DNA of 8,201 bases from Candidatus Profundicultor aquiphilus (lineage in GTDB: Bacteria; Atribacterota; Atribacteria; Atribacterales; Caldatribacteriaceae). A program made the position numbers and the translations under genes. Numbering within the stretch: position 1 is the first letter of the stretch; each line of letters opens with the position of its first letter. Shown piece after piece: positions 5,942 to 8,201 of the stretch. Under the pieces are notes generated by a model that saw only the letters and a program-made list of their open reading frames with translations, was not told the origin of the DNA and ran no database searches. Location: contig JABUEZ010000083.1 in NCBI GenBank assembly GCA_013314795.1, positions 1-8,201 on the forward strand, in the 5' to 3' direction.

Positions 5942-8086
5942 ATGTCATCGTTCAAATACCTTTTCGAACCCATTATGATTGGTTCGGTGGAAGTGCCGAA
6001 CCGCATCTGTCATGTGCCAACGGATATCAGTTCCGCCCACGCCGATGGGTCGGTGAGTGCTCGGGATATTTATCACCATGCCACCATTGCCAAGGGGGGG
6101 ACCGGTTTTATCATTGTGGGGGCCACTTCCCCTCAGGGACACACCGGTCGTTCCACGGTGACCTGTCTTGTGGCCGATGGAGATGAGTATATTCCGGGGC
6201 TCGCGCGGTTAGCAGAGGCCATGCACCGGTACGGCGCCAAATGCGCGGTACAGTTGCAGCACCCCGGTCGACAGGCAGCTCTACCCCGTTCGGGAAAATT
6301 TGCTTCCACCGATATGGTGGTGAATTTACCATGGTCGCAGAGTCGCCCCATTCTCTATGCCAGCGAAGAAGAAAGTTTAACTCGCAAGTCGGTTCATGTT
6401 CTTACCACCGATGAAATCATCGTTTTGATTGACCTTTTTGCTGAAGCTGCCTGGCGGGTGAAACAGGCCGGTTTCGATGCCGTGGAACTCCATGCTGCCC
6501 ATGGGTATCTCATTTCAGAGTTCATGAGTCCTTATTTGAACCGCCGCACCGACCGATTTGGAGGAAGTTTTGATAACCGAATGCGTTTTCCTCTGGCCAT
6601 TATTGAGGCTATTCACAAAAAGTGTGGGCGAGATTTTCCGGTGCTGGTGCGCTATTCGGTGGATGAGTGGGTACCGGGAGGAAGGGAGTTGCCGGAATCC
6701 ATTCAGGTGGCCAAAGTTTTTGAAGAAGCCGGGGTAGCGGCGCTGGACTTAAGCCAGTGTATCCAGGAAAGTCCCGGAGCAGGGTTTGATCCCATGTACT
6801 ATGAAGAGGGATGGACCATATACGCTTCGGAAGCCATTAAAAAGGAAGTGAAAATTCCGGTAATCAACAGCCACTCCCTGCGCAATCCGGAGTACTGTGA
6901 GAAAATTTTGGCGGAGGGGAAAGTAGACATGGTGGGCCTTTCCCGACAACTTTTGGCCGACCCTTACTGGCCGATTAAAGCCAAATACGGCCAGGTGAAG
7001 GCGATTCGCCGTTGCATTTCCTGTCTCACCGGATGCTGGCAGGAATCGCTCATGGCCAAGAAGGAAATCGCCTGTGCCATTAATCCCTCCTGTGGGAACC
7101 CCGCTTTTGAAATCCGCACCAGAGTAGCACAACCTTTACGTATCGCCGTGGTGGGAGGGGGTCCGGCGGGGATGGAAGCAGCGCGACATGCAGCAGAACG
7201 AGGGCATCAGGTGACCCTCTATGAGAAGACCGGAGAGCTTGGGGGAGCGATTTTGGGATGTTGTCTGACCCCGGGGAAGGAGAAAATGAAGTGGTATGCC
7301 GACTGGATTCGCAACGAAATCGCTCAGCTTGATATTGACCTGCGGCTTCGATGTGTGCCTTCCTGGGAAGAGCTCGCCCAGTACGATACCGTCATCAACG
7401 CCACCGGAGCTCAGTCCTATGTTCCCAGGGTTTCGGGAATGGCAGAGCGAGTGGTCCCCTTTGAGGCCGTTTTGGCCTGCCCCAAGGTTTCCTGTGAATT
7501 TCATCCCAGGGATGGGAGAAAACCTCAAAAAATCGAGGGGGAACGGGTCATCGTCTGGGGAGATCATTATCCGGCGGCGGACACCGCGGCGTTTCTCGCT
7601 TCCATTGGAAAAGCGGTGACCATTGTCACACCGTATAAAGAATTCGGTTCCACCATTGAGGTCATCCATATGTACGTCCTGCGCAAGCGCTTTCAGCAAC
7701 AGGATGCCGAAGCCCTTCACTCCAAACCGTTCCGGTATCCGGTGACGGTATATACGAATAGTATCCTGCTGGAAATCGGAGAAAATTCCTTGACGCTTTT
7801 ACGAAACGGTGAATTCCTGTCCCTTCCTTATGATGCCATCGTAACCTGTTTCACCAAACCCAACACAGAAGTTTTTGTCCAGTTGCGGCAGCATGAAATT
7901 CCCGTGGTCAATGTGGGTGATGCCGTAAAACCCCGTAACCTCCACGCTGCAGTAAAAGAGGGCGCCTGGGCAGGGCTAACCGTAGAGAAGACTCGACTCT
8001 ATAATCCCAACGGAACTTTCGTCAACGATTTACCATTTGATATCGAAAGACAGATTCTGGGCTTAGGAGAGACGGAGGAGGGATGA
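5942..8086 (+). CDS. FMN/[4Fe-4S]/FAD oxidoreductase, Old Yellow Enzyme family (2,4-dienoyl-CoA reductase / TMADH architecture)
   Basis: This is a 714-residue cytoplasmic flavoenzyme. Residues 1-350 form an FMN-binding TIM barrel: LFEPIMIGSVEVPNR at 7-21, QLQHPGR at 104-110, and HAAHGYL at 184-190 followed by NRRTDRFGGS. H184, H187 and Y189 match the Old Yellow Enzyme substrate pair and proton-donor Tyr (His191/Asn194/Tyr196 in yeast OYE1). This predicts reduction of an activated C=C bond. C358, C361, C365 and C378 form the [4Fe-4S] site seen in 2,4-dienoyl-CoA reductase and trimethylamine dehydrogenase. A dinucleotide domain follows, with GGGPAG at 405-410. The second nucleotide-binding motif is degenerate (WGDHYPAADTAAFL, no GxGxxG), resembling the trimethylamine dehydrogenase version. 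The Cys that binds FMN covalently in that enzyme is D28 here, so covalent FMN and amine oxidation are unlikely. The gene starts 14 bases after the NagA-like gene. Class is sure; substrate is unknown. Confidence 0.85.
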   Translation: MSSFKYLFEPIMIGSVEVPNRICHVPTDISSAHADGSVSARDIYHHATIAKGGTGFIIVGATSPQGHTGRSTVTCLVADGDEYIPGLARLAEAMHRYGAKCAVQLQHPGRQAALPRSGKFASTDMVVNLPWSQSRPILYASEEESLTRKSVHVLTTDEIIVLIDLFAEAAWRVKQAGFDAVELHAAHGYLISEFMSPYLNRRTDRFGGSFDNRMRFPLAIIEAIHKKCGRDFPVLVRYSVDEWVPGGRELPESIQVAKVFEEAGVAALDLSQCIQESPGAGFDPMYYEEGWTIYASEAIKKEVKIPVINSHSLRNPEYCEKILAEGKVDMVGLSRQLLADPYWPIKAKYGQVKAIRRCISCLTGCWQESLMAKKEIACAINPSCGNPAFEIRTRVAQPLRIAVVGGGPAGMEAARHAAERGHQVTLYEKTGELGGAILGCCLTPGKEKMKWYADWIRNEIAQLDIDLRLRCVPSWEELAQYDTVINATGAQSYVPRVSGMAERVVPFEAVLACPKVSCEFHPRDGRKPQKIEGERVIVWGDHYPAADTAAFLASIGKAVTIVTPYKEFGSTIEVIHMYVLRKRFQQQDAEALHSKPFRYPVTVYTNSILLEIGENSLTLLRNGEFLSLPYDAIVTCFTKPNTEVFVQLRQHEIPVVNVGDAVKPRNLHAAVKEGAWAGLTVEKTRLYNPNGTFVNDLPFDIERQILGLGETEEG

Positions 8087-8088
8087 AC

Positions 8089-8201
8089 ATGGTGTTGCGA
8101 ACACTGGTGGTTGGTGTGGGGGGAATGGGGGCATCGCATGCTAAGGCGTATGCGCTTTTGCCAAGCTTTGAAGTGGTCGGTTTTGTGGTGGCCAAAAATG
8201 T
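8089..8201 (+). CDS. Gfo/Idh/MocA-type NAD(P)-dependent dehydrogenase, N-terminus (partial)
   Basis: The visible reading, MVLRTLVVGVGGMGASHAKAY, is the first strand and GxGGMG nucleotide-binding turn of the glucose-fructose oxidoreductase/inositol dehydrogenase family, followed by the second strand FEVVGFVVAKN. About 37 residues are present before the window ends. Such enzymes oxidise or reduce a sugar or cyclitol hydroxyl with NAD(P). ATG 8089 has AGGAGGG (8076-8082) 6 bases upstream. An in-frame ATG at 8083 would overlap the preceding stop by 4 bases (ATGA), with GGAGG only 4 bases away. Either is possible; they differ by two residues. The position makes it part of the same operon. The choice among family members cannot be made from this fragment. 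Confidence 0.8.
   Translation, partial: MVLRTLVVGVGGMGASHAKAYALLPSFEVVGFVVAKN

Noticed and set aside
5743..6186. 147-residue plus-strand open frame spanning the NagA-like/flavoenzyme junction
   Set aside because: It is out of frame with two well-supported genes, and its translation has the irregular composition of a shadow frame.
7136..7720. 194-residue open frame on the minus strand inside the flavoenzyme gene
   Set aside because: It lies wholly opposite conserved FAD-domain coding sequence and shows no recognisable domain.
5942..8086. Trimethylamine or histamine dehydrogenase assignment for the flavoenzyme
   Set aside because: The covalent FMN Cys is Asp28, and the active-site residues match ene-reductases rather than the Tyr/His/Asp amine set.

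Overview
The window is one densely packed, entirely plus-strand catabolic gene cluster from a bacterium. It holds a sugar-type ABC importer (binding protein, double ATPase, permease), a NagB-like sugar-phosphate isomerase/deaminase homologue, a NagA-like amidohydrolase, a long flavin/iron-sulfur ene-reductase, and the first codons of a Gfo/Idh/MocA-type dehydrogenase that runs off the right edge. I see no tRNA, rRNA, CRISPR array or mobile element.

The organism cannot be fixed from the sequence alone. Base composition looks moderate, Shine-Dalgarno sites are strong, and GTG and TTG starts are used. The binding protein has a normal signal peptide without a lipobox, which points to a cell with a periplasm (diderm) rather than a typical Gram-positive. 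The [4Fe-4S] flavoenzyme fits an anaerobe. A diderm anaerobe such as Atribacterota or Thermotogota would fit; this is inference.

Layout. 1-146: a probable tail of an upstream gene (2-70), then a short leader containing an 11-base direct repeat of the translation-start region. 147-1166: periplasmic binding protein. 1166-1198: perfect 15-bp stem-loop. 1224-2744: ATPase, overlapping the permease (2744-3745) by one base. 3760-4722: NagB-like protein. 4725-5927: NagA-like protein. 5942-8086: ene-reductase. 8089 to the edge (or 8083, with a 4-base overlap): dehydrogenase. All gaps downstream of 1224 are 14 bases or less, so these genes are almost certainly one operon.

How they may work together. 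The importer brings in an unphosphorylated sugar or sugar-like compound. A NagA/NagB pair would normally deacetylate and then deaminate/isomerise GlcNAc-6-phosphate. Here both proteins keep much of the catalytic core but differ at positions that contact the substrate phosphate in the E. coli enzymes. No sugar kinase or PTS gene is present. Together with the ene-reductase and the sugar-type dehydrogenase, this suggests a non-standard route for an amide sugar, aminocyclitol or related compound. The actual substrate is unknown.
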